From NCBI RefSeq assembly GCF_007713705.1, contig NZ_VMSJ01000006.1, forward strand, positions 106,509 through 170,508: a stretch of DNA of 64,000 bases, read 5' to 3'. Positions within the stretch are counted from its first letter, which is position 1. Each line of letters begins with the position of its first letter. Below are positions 28,001-39,902 of this stretch, piece after piece. The translations under genes and the position numbers were made by a program. Below the pieces are notes generated by a model. That model ran no database searches. It was not told the DNA's origin and worked only from the letters and a program-made list of their open reading frames with translations. The stretch is from Salinicoccus cyprini. Its GTDB lineage: Bacteria; Bacillota; Bacilli; Staphylococcales; Salinicoccaceae.

Positions 28001-30841
28001 TTGAAAAATAAAAATATCAGCATCAGAGGCGCCAGACAGCATAATCTCAAAAATATCAATGTCGATATTCCAAGGGACCAGCTTGTTGTGATGACAGGGC
28101 TGTCGGGCTCCGGCAAATCATCGCTTGCGTTCGATACGATCTATGCTGAAGGGCAGCGGCGCTATGTCGAATCATTGAGCGCCTATGCCAGGCAGTTTCT
28201 CGGACAGATGGAGAAGCCGGATGTGGATTCGATTGAAGGATTGTCTCCTGCCATCTCCATCGACCAGAAGACAACAAGCAACAACCCCCGTTCGACAGTA
28301 TCGACAATCACCGAAATCTATGATTACCTGCGTCTGCTCTATGCACGAGCCGGGACACCATACTGTCCGATCCATGGAATAGAGATTACGTCACAGACCA
28401 TACAGGAGATGGTCGACCAGGTCATGACGCTTCCCGAGCGCTCCAAGATCCAGGTGCTTGCGCCAATTGTACGCGGCAGGAAAGGGATGCATGAAAAGAT
28501 TTTCGAACAGCTTGCGAAAGAAGGCTATGCACGTGTCATCGTCGATGATGAAATGCATGATATCGAGTCTGTTCCAGAACTGACGAAGAACAAGAAGCAC
28601 AGCATCGATGTCGTCATCGACCGTCTGGCTGTACGCGAAGGCATCGAAGCACGTCTCAGCGACTCGATGCAGACTGCTCTTGAAAAAGGTGAAGGGAATG
28701 TCACTGTCAATGTAATCGATGGTGAGGATATGCATTTCTCCGAGCACTTCTCCTGTCCGGAATGCGGATTCACCATTTCAGAGATGGAACCGAGGCTCTT
28801 TTCATTCAACGCACCTTATGGTGCGTGCCCGGACTGTGACGGCCTTGGCATGAAGATGGCTGTGGATGAGCGACTTGTCATTCCGGATCCTTCACTGACA
28901 CTCGAGGAAGGGGCACTGAACCCATGGCAGCCGATCAGTTCGGACTACTATCCGACACTGCTCAGACAGACGTGCGACCACTTCGGCATCGATATGCAGA
29001 AGCCGTACAAGGATCTGACAAAGAAAGAGAAGAATATCATACTGTTCGGCTCAAAAGGTGAGATGATCAGCTATACCTTCAACCAGAACAACGGGGTTGC
29101 CCGGACACGCAAGATGCCATACGAAGGCATCATCAACAATATCGAGCGCAGATATAAGGAAAGCCCTTCGGAGTATACACGGGATGTCATGAGCAGATAC
29201 ATGCGGGAGATCGAGTGCAAGACGTGCGACGGCTACCGTCTCAATGCAGAAGCGCTGGCAGTCAAAGTCGATGGCCGCCATATCGGCCAAGCAGTCGATG
29301 AGCCTGTCAAAGAGGCGCTGCAGTTCTTCAGCAATCTGGAACTGTCCGAGAAGAACCGTCAGATTGCCGCACCGATTCTTAAGGAAGTCAATGAACGTCT
29401 GACCTTTCTCTTCAACGTCGGCCTCGACTACCTGACGCTCAATCGTCGCAGCGGAACCCTTTCCGGCGGCGAAGCCCAGCGCATCCGTCTGGCCACCCAG
29501 ATCGGCTCCAGGCTGAGCGGCGTGCTCTATATTCTCGATGAACCTTCAATCGGTCTGCACCAGCGGGATAACGACCGCCTGATCAGTACACTGAAGGACA
29601 TGCGTGATCTCGGCAATACGCTCATCGTCGTCGAGCATGATGAAGATACGATGCTCGCAAGCGACCACCTGATCGATATCGGTCCGGGTGCCGGCGAACA
29701 CGGCGGCCAGATCATGGCACAGGGGACACCTGAAGAAGTGATGAATGATGACAATTCCATCACCGGCCAGTACTTGAGCGGCAAGAAGAAGATTCCGCTG
29801 CCTGAAGCATACAGGAAGCCGGATATGAAACGCAGCCTCGAAATAAAAGGCGCCAAGGAAAACAATCTCAAAAACGTAAACGTCAAGATTCCGCTGTCTG
29901 TACTGAATGTCGTCACAGGCGTATCAGGTTCAGGCAAAAGTACACTGATCAATGAAATCCTGTACAAGGGTCTGCATACTAAACTCTATAAATCCAAGCA
30001 TATACCAGGTGAGCACAAGGAGATCAAAGGTGCTGAAAATATCGAAAAGATCATCGATATCGACCAGTCCCCGATCGGTCGGACGCCGCGAAGCAATCCG
30101 GCAACATATACGGGTGTGTTCGATAATATACGCGACGTGTTCGCCCAGACCAACGAAGCAAAAGTACGCGGCTATCAGAAGGGCCGCTTCAGCTTCAACG
30201 TCAAGGGTGGTCGATGTGAAGCCTGCAGAGGTGATGGCATCATCAAGATCGAGATGCATTTTCTGCCGGATGTGTTCGTACCATGTGAAGTATGTGATGG
30301 AAAGCGTTATAATAGAGAGACACTGGAAGTGAAATATAAAGATAACAGCATTGCAGATGTACTGGCAATGACAGTGGAGGAAGGGTACTATTTCTTTGAA
30401 AACATGCCCAAGATCAAGCGCAAGCTCAAAACACTGCTCGATGTCGGTCTCGGCTACGTCCGTCTCGGACAGCCTGCCACAACCTTATCCGGTGGGGAAG
30501 CACAGCGTGTAAAGCTGGCTTCCGAGCTGCATAAGCGTTCTGACGGGAAGTCGCTCTATATACTGGACGAACCGACGACAGGACTGCATTCCGAGGATAT
30601 CGGCAAGCTGATCACCGTCATGCAGCGGCTGGTCGACAATGGTGACACCGTCATTGTCATCGAGCATAATCTGGATGTCATCAAAGTGGCAGATCATATT
30701 ACCGACCTTGGTCCTGAAGGTGGTGATGGCGGAGGCACGATTGTTGTGAATGGTTCCGTCCAGGAAATCATGGCAGAAGCGGACAGCTACACAGGCTATC
30801 ATCTAAAAAAATGGTTGGATAGAAACCATCAGGGGGATTGA
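28001..30841 (+). CDS. uvrA: Excinuclease ABC subunit A
   Basis: The 946-residue damage sensor. Two ABC cassettes: [14 protein letters not shown] with [12 protein letters not shown] in the first and [13 protein letters not shown] with [12 protein letters not shown] in the second. Zinc-binding Cys pairs are in CPECGF/CPDCDG, CKTCDG and [14 protein letters not shown]. The start is TTG 28001, giving [15 protein letters not shown], after AAGGGTGA. Confidence 0.97.
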   Translation: MKNKNISIRGARQHNLKNINVDIPRDQLVVMTGLSGSGKSSLAFDTIYAEGQRRYVESLSAYARQFLGQMEKPDVDSIEGLSPAISIDQKTTSNNPRSTVSTITEIYDYLRLLYARAGTPYCPIHGIEITSQTIQEMVDQVMTLPERSKIQVLAPIVRGRKGMHEKIFEQLAKEGYARVIVDDEMHDIESVPELTKNKKHSIDVVIDRLAVREGIEARLSDSMQTALEKGEGNVTVNVIDGEDMHFSEHFSCPECGFTISEMEPRLFSFNAPYGACPDCDGLGMKMAVDERLVIPDPSLTLEEGALNPWQPISSDYYPTLLRQTCDHFGIDMQKPYKDLTKKEKNIILFGSKGEMISYTFNQNNGVARTRKMPYEGIINNIERRYKESPSEYTRDVMSRYMREIECKTCDGYRLNAEALAVKVDGRHIGQAVDEPVKEALQFFSNLELSEKNRQIAAPILKEVNERLTFLFNVGLDYLTLNRRSGTLSGGEAQRIRLATQIGSRLSGVLYILDEPSIGLHQRDNDRLISTLKDMRDLGNTLIVVEHDEDTMLASDHLIDIGPGAGEHGGQIMAQGTPEEVMNDDNSITGQYLSGKKKIPLPEAYRKPDMKRSLEIKGAKENNLKNVNVKIPLSVLNVVTGVSGSGKSTLINEILYKGLHTKLYKSKHIPGEHKEIKGAENIEKIIDIDQSPIGRTPRSNPATYTGVFDNIRDVFAQTNEAKVRGYQKGRFSFNVKGGRCEACRGDGIIKIEMHFLPDVFVPCEVCDGKRYNRETLEVKYKDNSIADVLAMTVEEGYYFFENMPKIKRKLKTLLDVGLGYVRLGQPATTLSGGEAQRVKLASELHKRSDGKSLYILDEPTTGLHSEDIGKLITVMQRLVDNGDTVIVIEHNLDVIKVADHITDLGPEGGDGGGTIVVNGSVQEIMAEADSYTGYHLKKWLDRNHQGD

Positions 30842-30842
30842 A

Positions 30843-31997
30843 ATGGATAACAAAGACCGTATTTTAAAAATGCTGGAAGAAGGAAAGATCACATCCGAAG
30901 AGGCATTGCGCCTGCTGGACGCAATGGAGTCCAAGTCGGACCAGGACCAGACTTCCCACCAGCAGGCAGGTGCCGGACGCAAGAGCAGCCGGCGCCAGAC
31001 CAGCGACGGACCGAAAGATGTTTTCCAGCAGTTCGTGAATGAGTTTCAGAAATATGTCAACAGCGACAAGGCCAACGAAGCGTTCAACCAGGTCAAGAAC
31101 AAAATGGAGAGCCAGAAGCAGACGGCACAGCTCTACAAGACTTTTGAAAAAGCATTCGACGGAGTCAAGAACAGCACCATCGATTCGATGTTCACACAAG
31201 GTTCGAAAAACCGACTGATCGAGACAGTCGAAGACAGCTACTCCAATGTATCCATCGACATTACGAACGGCAATGTCAAAGTGGTGCCGACAGACAAGGT
31301 GACCACTGCAAAATTCGAAGTGACACCATTCTACCGCAAGCTGGATAATGATAGGAACTACTTCCAGGACATCATCTGCGAAGTGAAGAACGATGAACTC
31401 CTCATCTTTTCCGATATCCGGACGGCGCGGGTCAATGTGGAACTTCAGATCAATCCATCCATCATCAATCGTCTGATCGTATCCGGATCGAACGGCAATG
31501 TCAGTATCGAAAGCCAGGAGTTCAGCGATCTGACAGTCGACCTGCTGAACGGCAATATCGAGCTCGATGCTGTTTCCAGCAATAATGCATTCGTGCGTAC
31601 TTCAAGAGGCAACATCGATGTAAGAGAAGGGGCACATGGTGCCCTTGAAATGATTTCGATGCTCGGTACCGTCAATACCGAGACGCTCAATGCACAGGAT
31701 GTCACTGTTTCATCCAACGGTTCAGTGAACATCTCACTCCAGGAGCACACGGAATCTGCGACCATCAATGCAAATATGGGCAGCATCAATATCAATGTGC
31801 CGCATGGCCGTGCACTGGAAGGCAGACTGAGTACAGTCGTCGGGCAGATCAACTATCCGCCTGATCTGGATGTCAGATTCATGAAGTCCCAGGATATCGG
31901 TTTCAAGGAACTCATGCTTGTCAACCAGTCGGATGACAAGGCGATGCTTCTTGAAGTGGGTACCAAGTTCGGCAGTGTAACACTGCACCGCAGCTGA
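30843..31997 (+). CDS. DUF4097 (YvlB-like) protein
   Basis: A 384-residue protein with an N-terminal helical segment ILKMLEEGKITSEEALRLLDAME (SHOCT-like), a charged helical middle, and a C-terminal repetitive beta region of the DUF4097 putative adhesin fold, with recurring NGNV/NGNI/RGNI turns. No signal peptide or membrane segment is seen. Relatives such as YvlB have been tied to envelope-stress operons. It starts one base after uvrA, as in relatives of B. subtilis where yvl genes lie near uvrBA. Confidence 0.85.
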   Translation: MDNKDRILKMLEEGKITSEEALRLLDAMESKSDQDQTSHQQAGAGRKSSRRQTSDGPKDVFQQFVNEFQKYVNSDKANEAFNQVKNKMESQKQTAQLYKTFEKAFDGVKNSTIDSMFTQGSKNRLIETVEDSYSNVSIDITNGNVKVVPTDKVTTAKFEVTPFYRKLDNDRNYFQDIICEVKNDELLIFSDIRTARVNVELQINPSIINRLIVSGSNGNVSIESQEFSDLTVDLLNGNIELDAVSSNNAFVRTSRGNIDVREGAHGALEMISMLGTVNTETLNAQDVTVSSNGSVNISLQEHTESATINANMGSININVPHGRALEGRLSTVVGQINYPPDLDVRFMKSQDIGFKELMLVNQSDDKAMLLEVGTKFGSVTLHRS

Positions 31998-32017
31998 TGA
32001 AAATATGGCAGTAGCTG

Positions 32018-32045
32018 AAAACCCTGCATGAGTGCAGGGTTTTTC
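32018..32045 (+). terminator. Terminator of uvrBA-DUF4097
   Basis: AACCCTGCA pairs with TGCAGGGTT around a 4-nt loop, followed by TTTC. Confidence 0.85.
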
Positions 32046-32198
32046 TTCATTTCTGTGTCTATCATACATAACCAAATGTGACTGGGGTGTGAATAAAAAA
32101 CCAAATGCACATGAAATGATCCATCTTTACAACCCGATATATTGAAAATGATTTTTTGTTTCTTTATAGTTGAGGTAACAAATCACCGAGGTGACGGA

Positions 32199-33137
32199 AT
32201 GCTTACAGTTAAGAAAATCATAGATAAATTCAATTTGAAGATCATCTCCGGTAACGAAGGCATCGATAAGGAGATTGTCAATATAGATGTATCAAGGCCC
32301 GGACTTGAAGTGGCCGGCTATTTCTCCCACTATTCATCCGACCGGGTACAGGTGCTCGGGATGACGGAGTCCTCCTTCTTTGAGCGTATGCTGACAGAGG
32401 AGGAACGTGAGGACCGTTCAAAACGTCTATGCCGCAAAGAGACGCCATGCATTATTGTGACACGCAACCTCGGAGCTCCACTTGAACTGATCGAGGCATG
32501 CAACCAGACGCATATCCCGCTGCTGGTCACGGAAGACAACACAACAAACTTCATCAGCCGCATGTCGAACTTTCTTGAGAAGGCACTGGCGCCTGAGACG
32601 AACATGCACGGTGTGCTGGTCGACATATACGGCATCGGTGTGCTGATCACCGGTGAAAGCGGCGTCGGCAAGAGTGAAACCGCCCTTGAGCTTGTGAAGA
32701 ACGGTCATCGTCTTGTGGCGGATGATAATGTCGAAATCAAGGAAGTATCGAAAAATGTACTGATGGGATCGGCACCACCGCTCATCCGAAACCTGCTCGA
32801 AATACGCGGGCTCGGCATCATCAACGTCATGACCCTTTTTGGTGCAGGCAGCATCCTCGAAGAAAAGCGTGTCATGCTGAATGTCAGCCTTGAACCTTGG
32901 GAGTCCGACAAGACATATGAGCGCCTCGGTCTGGATCAGAAGAAGATGCGCATCCTCAATTCCGAGATCGATCAGAAGACGATTCCGATCCGGCCGGGCC
33001 GAAGCCTGGCAGGCATCATAGAAGTGGCCGCGATGAACCACCGCATGCAGCATATGGGATATGACGCTGCCCAGGAATTCAACGATAGGCTGAACCGGCA
33101 GATTCAAGTCAACGGAGGAATGATCGATGATCTATAG
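32199..33137 (+). CDS. hprK: HPr kinase/phosphorylase
   Basis: A 312-residue bifunctional enzyme that phosphorylates and dephosphorylates HPr on Ser46, controlling carbon catabolite repression through CcpA. Walker [15 protein letters not shown] and the family signature [15 protein letters not shown] are intact. ATG 32199 has GAGGTGA 4 nt before it. The cre site at the sucrose operon in this window is one likely downstream target. Confidence 0.96.
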   Translation: MLTVKKIIDKFNLKIISGNEGIDKEIVNIDVSRPGLEVAGYFSHYSSDRVQVLGMTESSFFERMLTEEEREDRSKRLCRKETPCIIVTRNLGAPLELIEACNQTHIPLLVTEDNTTNFISRMSNFLEKALAPETNMHGVLVDIYGIGVLITGESGVGKSETALELVKNGHRLVADDNVEIKEVSKNVLMGSAPPLIRNLLEIRGLGIINVMTLFGAGSILEEKRVMLNVSLEPWESDKTYERLGLDQKKMRILNSEIDQKTIPIRPGRSLAGIIEVAAMNHRMQHMGYDAAQEFNDRLNRQIQVNGGMIDDL

Positions 33138-33954
33138 TACACCACCATTCAGTCCGATCGCATTGGAACTCGGACCGCTCAACATATACTGGTACGGCAT
33201 CATCATTGCCTCAGGCATGCTGCTCGGCTACTTTTTCGCCAACCGGGAATCAGACAGGAAAGGACTGCCTGAAGGGCTGTTCATGGACATGATGTTCTAT
33301 ATCATCATCACCTCCATTGTCTGTGCAAGACTATACTATGTCGTCTTCCAGTGGGACTACTACAGCCAGAACCCGATTGACATCATCATGGTGAACGAAG
33401 GCGGGATGGCCATCCACGGTGGTCTGATCGGCGGTTTTCTTGCTGGTGTCATCTACAGCCGCATCAAGGGCTTCAGCTTCTTCCAACTTGCTGATATTGC
33501 CGCACCAAGCATCATATTGGGCCAGGCGATCGGACGCTGGGGGAACTTCATGAACCAGGAGGCCCACGGAGGCGAAGTGACTCGTGAATTCCTTGATTCC
33601 CTTCTGCTGCCTGACTGGATCATCAACCAGATGTACATAGATGGTGCATACTACCACCCGACGTTCCTGTATGAATCGGTCTGGAATATCATCGGCTTCG
33701 TCCTGCTGATACTGATCCGTCCGAAGCTGAAAATAGGGCAGACGATCCTGCTCTACCTGATCTACTATTCTGTAGGGCGTTTCTTCATCGAAGGCATGCG
33801 CACGGATAGTCTGATGATCGGCGAGAGCCTGCGTACAGCCCAGTTCATTTCAATTCTGCTGATTGTTGCCGCTTTGGCGGTATGGATCTACCGCAGCATT
33901 AAGTACAAGCTGCCGAAGTATGGGGAAACAGAAGGCGTCTATAAAGGAAGATGA
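33127..33954 (+). CDS. lgt: Prolipoprotein diacylglyceryl transferase
   Basis: The 275-residue integral membrane enzyme that attaches diacylglycerol to the lipobox Cys of lipoproteins, several of which are in this window. Signature [14 protein letters not shown], the YWYG start region, [10 protein letters not shown] and [12 protein letters not shown]. It overlaps the end of hprK by 11 nt. Confidence 0.96.
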   Translation: MIYSTPPFSPIALELGPLNIYWYGIIIASGMLLGYFFANRESDRKGLPEGLFMDMMFYIIITSIVCARLYYVVFQWDYYSQNPIDIIMVNEGGMAIHGGLIGGFLAGVIYSRIKGFSFFQLADIAAPSIILGQAIGRWGNFMNQEAHGGEVTREFLDSLLLPDWIINQMYIDGAYYHPTFLYESVWNIIGFVLLILIRPKLKIGQTILLYLIYYSVGRFFIEGMRTDSLMIGESLRTAQFISILLIVAALAVWIYRSIKYKLPKYGETEGVYKGR

Positions 33955-33957
33955 TGG

Positions 33958-34446
33958 ATGAGAAGAGTGAAGAGGATAAAAGCGGGTGCAATAAACCCGC
34001 TCTGGCATATGTATCGTACGGTGTCGAGGTTCAAAGTCGCTAAAAACTTCATTATAATTGAGCTTGGTCGATACTGTCCTTCGACGATATGGAAGCATCG
34101 GCTGTATGCAGGACTGCTCGGAATGAAGCTTGAAGAGAACGTTTCGCTTGCTTTCAAAGCCATGCCGGATCTGATGTATCCGGAGCGCATCCACATTGGC
34201 AAAAACAGTATAATCGGTTATAATACAGTAATATTGACGCACGAATATCTGGTGGATGAGTACAGGGTCGGAGATGTACGCATCGGGCATGATACCATGG
34301 TCGGTGCGAATGTCACCATTCTGCCGGGCGTGGTCATCGGAGATCATGCAGTCATTGGTGCAGGCAGCGTCGTATCAAAAGATGTTCCCGATCATTCAAT
34401 CTGCTATGGCAACCCGCTTATAGTAAGGAGTAGGAATAATGAATAG
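33958..34446 (+). CDS. Hexapeptide-repeat acyltransferase
   Basis: A 162-residue left-handed beta-helix acetyltransferase. Repeats run through IHIGKNSIIGYNTVIL, VRIGHDTMVGANVTILPGVVIGDHAVIGAGSVVSKDVP, with a catalytic-type His in HEYLVDE. It is of the type of B. subtilis YvoF, found in the same hprK-lgt operon. The acceptor is unknown. AAAGGAAG precedes ATG 33958 and the end overlaps the TPR gene. Confidence 0.85.
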   Translation: MRRVKRIKAGAINPLWHMYRTVSRFKVAKNFIIIELGRYCPSTIWKHRLYAGLLGMKLEENVSLAFKAMPDLMYPERIHIGKNSIIGYNTVILTHEYLVDEYRVGDVRIGHDTMVGANVTILPGVVIGDHAVIGAGSVVSKDVPDHSICYGNPLIVRSRNNE

Positions 34447-35857
34447 GAAAGTGATTCCCTTTGAACAGAATGGAGAGTTCCATTTTAATCAGGGACTGAA
34501 AAAAACTGAACAGAATAAGAAGCATGCGGCACTGAAAAGTTTTCAGAAGGCCTACGAGCTCGATCGGAACAACCTGGCCTACCTTTCCCAGTACGCGTAC
34601 CTGCTTGCTGAAAATGGACGTGGAGCAGAAGCTGAACATATATTGATAAACGCCTTCATTCAGCATCAGTATGATGCTGAATTTTATTTTATATTGAGCC
34701 AGCTCTATATCATCATGAACGACCCGAACAAGGCGTTCCTTTTCGGCGTGGAGTATGTAAAGTATGCACCTGATTCCGGGTATGATGAAGAGCTCGAGCA
34801 GATGTTCGAAGTGAGCATCCAGGATGAGGATGAAGTGGAGCGTGAAGCCACGCGCTTCACCGGTCAGCATCTGTTCCAGCATCTCTTCATGAATGCACGT
34901 ATTGAGGAGGCACTCGACTTTCTCAGTACGATTCCCATATCCATTCAGGAGGAAAGGGAGTTCCGCAACCAGAAGGCGATGGCAGCCCTGTTCCTGAACC
35001 GCTTCGAAGAGGCGCATGAACTGCTCGAGCAGCTGCTCAAGGAAGACCGGACGGATATGCATGCACTGAGTCATATGACACTGCTCTACTATCATACAGG
35101 GGAAGAGGAGAAGTACCGGGCTTTCCTGAAAAAGCTCGAAGTCGTCCAGCCGCTTGATGACGATGCCAGGTTCAAAGTCGGTCTGGTACTCAATTTCCTG
35201 CAGCAGCATGCGCGCTCCTACGAACTGCTCTATCCACTCTACAAGGATCAGGTATTCATCAGCTTCCAGCTGCTGCATGCACTGAGCCATGCGAGCTACC
35301 ATATCGGCAAAGTCGAGGAGTCGCGGATGTTCTGGGATAAGATGCAGACATTCCACCAGGTAAGTGAAATGCACAGCCCGTGGAAGCGCCATGAAGCGAC
35401 AGCACGCATCACACAACTGGAAACGGAGTACCTGAAGGATGATGATCCGTACAGGAGACTGCTCGGGCTGTACAAGATTTACAATATTGTACCGCGCGAC
35501 GCCATACTCGGCCATGAAGTATGGGATACCATCGAAGCGCTCGAAGATTACGAGAAGCTCTACATTTCATTTCTATTCCAGGGCCTGAAACTGGTCCGGC
35601 TCGGGCGCATGCATAAAGGTCTCGAAGCCATGACGCAGGCAGGCTATGAAGATGAGGATGACCAGCTGGCATGGATAGAGACGTTCCATACGCTGTACGA
35701 CAGCAAGGTGGAACTTGAGGACATCAGTGCATTCACAGCCGCCACCCTATACTTCCACCAGCGCGGCAGAAAGATCAGCAAGCGGTCGCTCGTCGACAGT
35801 TTCGATACGAGCCTCTACCGGCTGAACAAGGCACTTGAAGCCGTCAGGCAGATTTAA
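34439..35857 (+). CDS. TPR-repeat protein (YvcD-like)
   Basis: A 472-residue all-helical protein with many TPR-like 34-residue units, for example ALKSFQKAYELDRNNLAYL and FEEAHELLEQLLKEDRTDMHAL. No signal or membrane segment is seen. A protein of this kind lies between the acyltransferase and trxB in B. subtilis too (yvcD). Its partner is unknown. The start overlaps the previous gene by 8 nt. Confidence 0.85.
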   Translation: MNRKVIPFEQNGEFHFNQGLKKTEQNKKHAALKSFQKAYELDRNNLAYLSQYAYLLAENGRGAEAEHILINAFIQHQYDAEFYFILSQLYIIMNDPNKAFLFGVEYVKYAPDSGYDEELEQMFEVSIQDEDEVEREATRFTGQHLFQHLFMNARIEEALDFLSTIPISIQEEREFRNQKAMAALFLNRFEEAHELLEQLLKEDRTDMHALSHMTLLYYHTGEEEKYRAFLKKLEVVQPLDDDARFKVGLVLNFLQQHARSYELLYPLYKDQVFISFQLLHALSHASYHIGKVEESRMFWDKMQTFHQVSEMHSPWKRHEATARITQLETEYLKDDDPYRRLLGLYKIYNIVPRDAILGHEVWDTIEALEDYEKLYISFLFQGLKLVRLGRMHKGLEAMTQAGYEDEDDQLAWIETFHTLYDSKVELEDISAFTAATLYFHQRGRKISKRSLVDSFDTSLYRLNKALEAVRQI

Positions 35858-35884
35858 TGAAATACGGCTCGAATTTCTGTATAA

Positions 35885-36868
<984 letters not shown>

Positions 36869-36870
36869 CC

Positions 36871-36904
36871 ACCTCCCCAGGGTTCCTCCTGGGGAATTTT
36901 TTTG
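36871..36904 (+). terminator. Terminator of trxB
   Basis: TCCCCAGG pairs with CCTGGGGA around GTTCCT, followed by ATTTTTTT. Confidence 0.9.
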
Positions 36905-37032
36905 TAGTACAGATGAGCCGGCAGGTTGAAAACAGAGTCTGGTATGCGTATCATATGTTATTGCTACAAAGCTTCTGACATGATTTAATTAATAGAAAGC
37001 ACACATAAAACTACTTAAGAGGACGTGGGGCA

Positions 37033-37917
37033 ATGAAGCAGCTGATTATTGTAACAGGCATGAGCGGCGCCGGAAAATCCGTAGCCATCGAAGCACTGGA
37101 GGATATGGGATACTTCTGCATCGACAACCTGCCGCCCATCCTGCTTCAGAAAGTGGTCGAACTGATGGAGACGACGGACGGCCAGATGGATCGTGTTGGT
37201 CTCGGTATCGATCTGAGAGGCAAGGAATTCTTCGACCGCCTCGTTGCAGAGATCGAAAAGCTGAGGGACCACCCGGATCTCGCTCTGGAAATCTTTTTCA
37301 TCGATGCTTCGGATGATCGCCTTGTCACACGCTATAAGGAAACCCGCAGGGCCCATCCGCTGGATCATGAGATGAATCTGCTGGATGCCATTACGAAGGA
37401 GCGCGAGCTGCTGGATGAACTGAAAGGCCATGCGACACATATTCTCGATTCGACAAATACATCGGCAAAGGAACTCAGAGGCATGATGTTCGACAAGAAT
37501 GCCGGTGAGAACCGCCCCGTGTTCAATGTGAATGTGATGAGTTTCGGTTTCAAGCACGGCATTCCGATTGATGCTGATCTTGTATTCGATGTGCGTTTTC
37601 TACCGAACCCGCACTATGTCGATGTACTGCGTCCCCAGACAGGACTGGATAAGCCGGTGTCCGACTATGTCCTGAAGTGGAAGGAAACGAAAGTATTCTA
37701 TGCCAAACTCTATGATCTGCTCAAGTACATGCTCCCGCAGTTCATGAAGGAGGGCAAATCCCAGCTCATCATCGCCATCGGATGTACCGGTGGCCAGCAT
37801 CGTTCGGTGACGCTTGCTGAGAAGCTGGTGCATGATATCAGTGAGGATTTTGATTTTGCAATCCGGGCGGTGCATAGGGATGCGCCGGTCAAAGGTTCAG
37901 AAAATGAAAAAGATTAG
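37033..37917 (+). CDS. rapZ: RNase adapter-like nucleotide-binding protein RapZ (YvcJ)
   Basis: A 294-residue P-loop protein: Walker A GMSGAGKS, LPPILLQK, FIDASDDRLVTRYKETRRAHPL, and the C-terminal GCTGGQHRSVTLAEKL. In Bacilli (YvcJ) it is a GTPase linked to competence. In enteric bacteria it guides RNase E. It is the first gene of the conserved rapZ-yvcK-whiA set. Confidence 0.95.
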   Translation: MKQLIIVTGMSGAGKSVAIEALEDMGYFCIDNLPPILLQKVVELMETTDGQMDRVGLGIDLRGKEFFDRLVAEIEKLRDHPDLALEIFFIDASDDRLVTRYKETRRAHPLDHEMNLLDAITKERELLDELKGHATHILDSTNTSAKELRGMMFDKNAGENRPVFNVNVMSFGFKHGIPIDADLVFDVRFLPNPHYVDVLRPQTGLDKPVSDYVLKWKETKVFYAKLYDLLKYMLPQFMKEGKSQLIIAIGCTGGQHRSVTLAEKLVHDISEDFDFAIRAVHRDAPVKGSENEKD

Positions 37918-38884
37918 GATCACACTTGTCGGTGGCGGAACAGGTCTCAGTGTACTGGCCAGAGGCTTGAGAAAATATCCTGTTGATATATCCGCTATCG
38001 TATCCGTCGCTGATGATGGCGGATCGACCGGAATCATACGTGACCAGATTGATATGCCGGCACCGGGGGATATCAGAAACGTCATGACTGCACTGAGTGA
38101 TGTGGAAACGAAACTTGAGAACCTGTTCGCCTACCGCTTCAGAAAAGAGGCGCTTGGCGGCCATGCGCTCGGTAATCTGATGCTTGCCGCCATGTATGAC
38201 ATGACAGGCGACTTCGCTGTGGCTGTCAAAGAACTGAGCAAAATTCTCAATGTGAAAGGGACGGTCATTCCATCGACCAACATCAGTCCAAAGCTTGCCG
38301 CAAGGATGGCAGACAATTCGATCATCGTCGGAGAGAGCTACATTCCGGAAGTGAAGCAGAAGATAGAGGAAGTCTACCTGATACCGAATGACACTGTAGC
38401 GACACCGGAAGCCATCGAGGCCATCGAAAAGTCGGATGTCATCGTCTTTGGACCAGGCAGCCTGTACACAAGCATCATACCGAACCTCATACCTGAAGGG
38501 ATGAAGGAGGCAATCGGCAAGGCGCGGGGCATAAAAGTATATGTATCCAACATCATGACCCAGATCGGGGAGACTGTCGGCTATTCTGCAGCAGATCATC
38601 TGGACGCAATCAACAAGCATATGGGACACAATGCCATCGATTTCATCATCCTGAATGAAGAGGACATCAAAGGTCGCATATCCGACTACTACAACCGCAA
38701 CGATATGACCACTGTGGAAAGCGACAGGGAGCGTCTGAAAGAGATGGGCGCGACTGTTGTAACCGATCATCGACTCGTCGAAATCGATGCAGAAGGTGCA
38801 GTGCGCCATGATAATAAGGTGCTGGCGGAGATCATATATGATATTGCCCTCAGGGAAATCAGCACACTGCAGTATAAGAAATAA
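37904..38884 (+). CDS. yvcK: YvcK/CofD-like gluconeogenesis factor
   Basis: A 326-residue protein with the CofD-type fold: GGGTGLSVLARGLR at the start, VSVADDGGSTG, the GDIRN stretch, and FGPGSLYTSIIPNL. YvcK is needed for growth on gluconeogenic carbon sources and affects cell shape, and homologues bind UDP-sugars. ATG 37904 lies within the last codons of rapZ (14-nt overlap). Only the C-terminal rapZ sequence is shared. Confidence 0.95.
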   Translation: MKKIRITLVGGGTGLSVLARGLRKYPVDISAIVSVADDGGSTGIIRDQIDMPAPGDIRNVMTALSDVETKLENLFAYRFRKEALGGHALGNLMLAAMYDMTGDFAVAVKELSKILNVKGTVIPSTNISPKLAARMADNSIIVGESYIPEVKQKIEEVYLIPNDTVATPEAIEAIEKSDVIVFGPGSLYTSIIPNLIPEGMKEAIGKARGIKVYVSNIMTQIGETVGYSAADHLDAINKHMGHNAIDFIILNEEDIKGRISDYYNRNDMTTVESDRERLKEMGATVVTDHRLVEIDAEGAVRHDNKVLAEIIYDIALREISTLQYKK

Positions 38885-38903
38885 ACGATAAGGGCGTGAT
38901 CGC

Positions 38904-39851
38904 ATGTCATTTGCTTCCGAGATGAAAAATGAATTATCTAGGATCGAAGTGGAGCCATGCTGCATGAAGAGTGAACTGTCCGCACTCATCAAGATGAATG
39001 GGGCATTGAGTCATTTCAACGGAGAATGGATCATCAACATACAGACTGAAAATGCGGCGATAGCCAGAAGGATATTCACACTGATCCGTAATCTCTACGG
39101 GGTGGAAATAGAACTGCTCGTACGCAGAAAGATGAAGCTTAAAAAGAATAATGTATATATATCGCGCATCAAGAAGGACAGCAGGAAAGTGCTTGAGGAT
39201 CTCGACATCATGAAGGACGGCGTGCTCTCCCATGAGGTCAGTGATACTGTCAAAAAGAATGAATGCTGCATCCGCAGCTACCTGCGCGGTGCTTTTCTTG
39301 CCGGAGGGTCAGTTAATAATCCTGAAACATCGGCCTACCACCTGGAAATATTCTCCCTGTATGAGGAACATGCAGAAAGTCTGACCGAACTGATGAACGG
39401 CTATGAGCTCAATGCCAAACATATAGAACGCAAACGGGGCTATATCACCTACTTGAAGGAAGCGGAGAAGATTGCAGAATTTCTGAGTCTGATCGGCGGC
39501 TATCAGGCACTTCTCAAGTTCGAGGATATCCGGATTGTCAGAGATATGAGAAACTCGGTCAACCGGCTCGTCAACTGCGAGACGGCCAACTTGAACAAGA
39601 CAATCGGTGCGGCGATGCGCCAGGTTGAGAACATCCAGTTCATTGATCAGGAGATTGGTCTTGAAGAACTGCCCGAACGGCTCAGGGAAATCGCACGGCT
39701 GCGTGTGGAACATCAGGATGTGTCTTTGAAGGAGCTCGGAGAAATGGTGTCGACAGGCACCATTTCAAAGTCCGGCATCAACCACCGGTTGAGAAAGCTG
39801 GATACCATCGCAGACAAGCTGAGAAGCGGCGAAGAGATCATATTCAAATAA
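38904..39851 (+). CDS. whiA: WhiA-type DNA-binding protein
   Basis: A 315-residue protein: an N-terminal LAGLIDADG-endonuclease-like domain that has lost nuclease residues ([21 protein letters not shown]), and a C-terminal helix-turn-helix with [26 protein letters not shown]. In B. subtilis it affects division and chromosome segregation. Confidence 0.95.
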   Translation: MSFASEMKNELSRIEVEPCCMKSELSALIKMNGALSHFNGEWIINIQTENAAIARRIFTLIRNLYGVEIELLVRRKMKLKKNNVYISRIKKDSRKVLEDLDIMKDGVLSHEVSDTVKKNECCIRSYLRGAFLAGGSVNNPETSAYHLEIFSLYEEHAESLTELMNGYELNAKHIERKRGYITYLKEAEKIAEFLSLIGGYQALLKFEDIRIVRDMRNSVNRLVNCETANLNKTIGAAMRQVENIQFIDQEIGLEELPERLREIARLRVEHQDVSLKELGEMVSTGTISKSGINHRLRKLDTIADKLRSGEEIIFK

Positions 39852-39887
39852 AAACGCGTGTACTTATAATCAAGTACACGCGTTTTG
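39851..39887. terminator. Terminator between whiA and the epimerase gene
   Basis: AAAACGCGTGTACTT pairs with AAGTACACGCGTTTT around ATAATC. A/T tracts flank both sides, so it can serve both convergent genes. Confidence 0.9.
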
Positions 39888-39902
39888 CCGTTTCAGATAT
39901 GA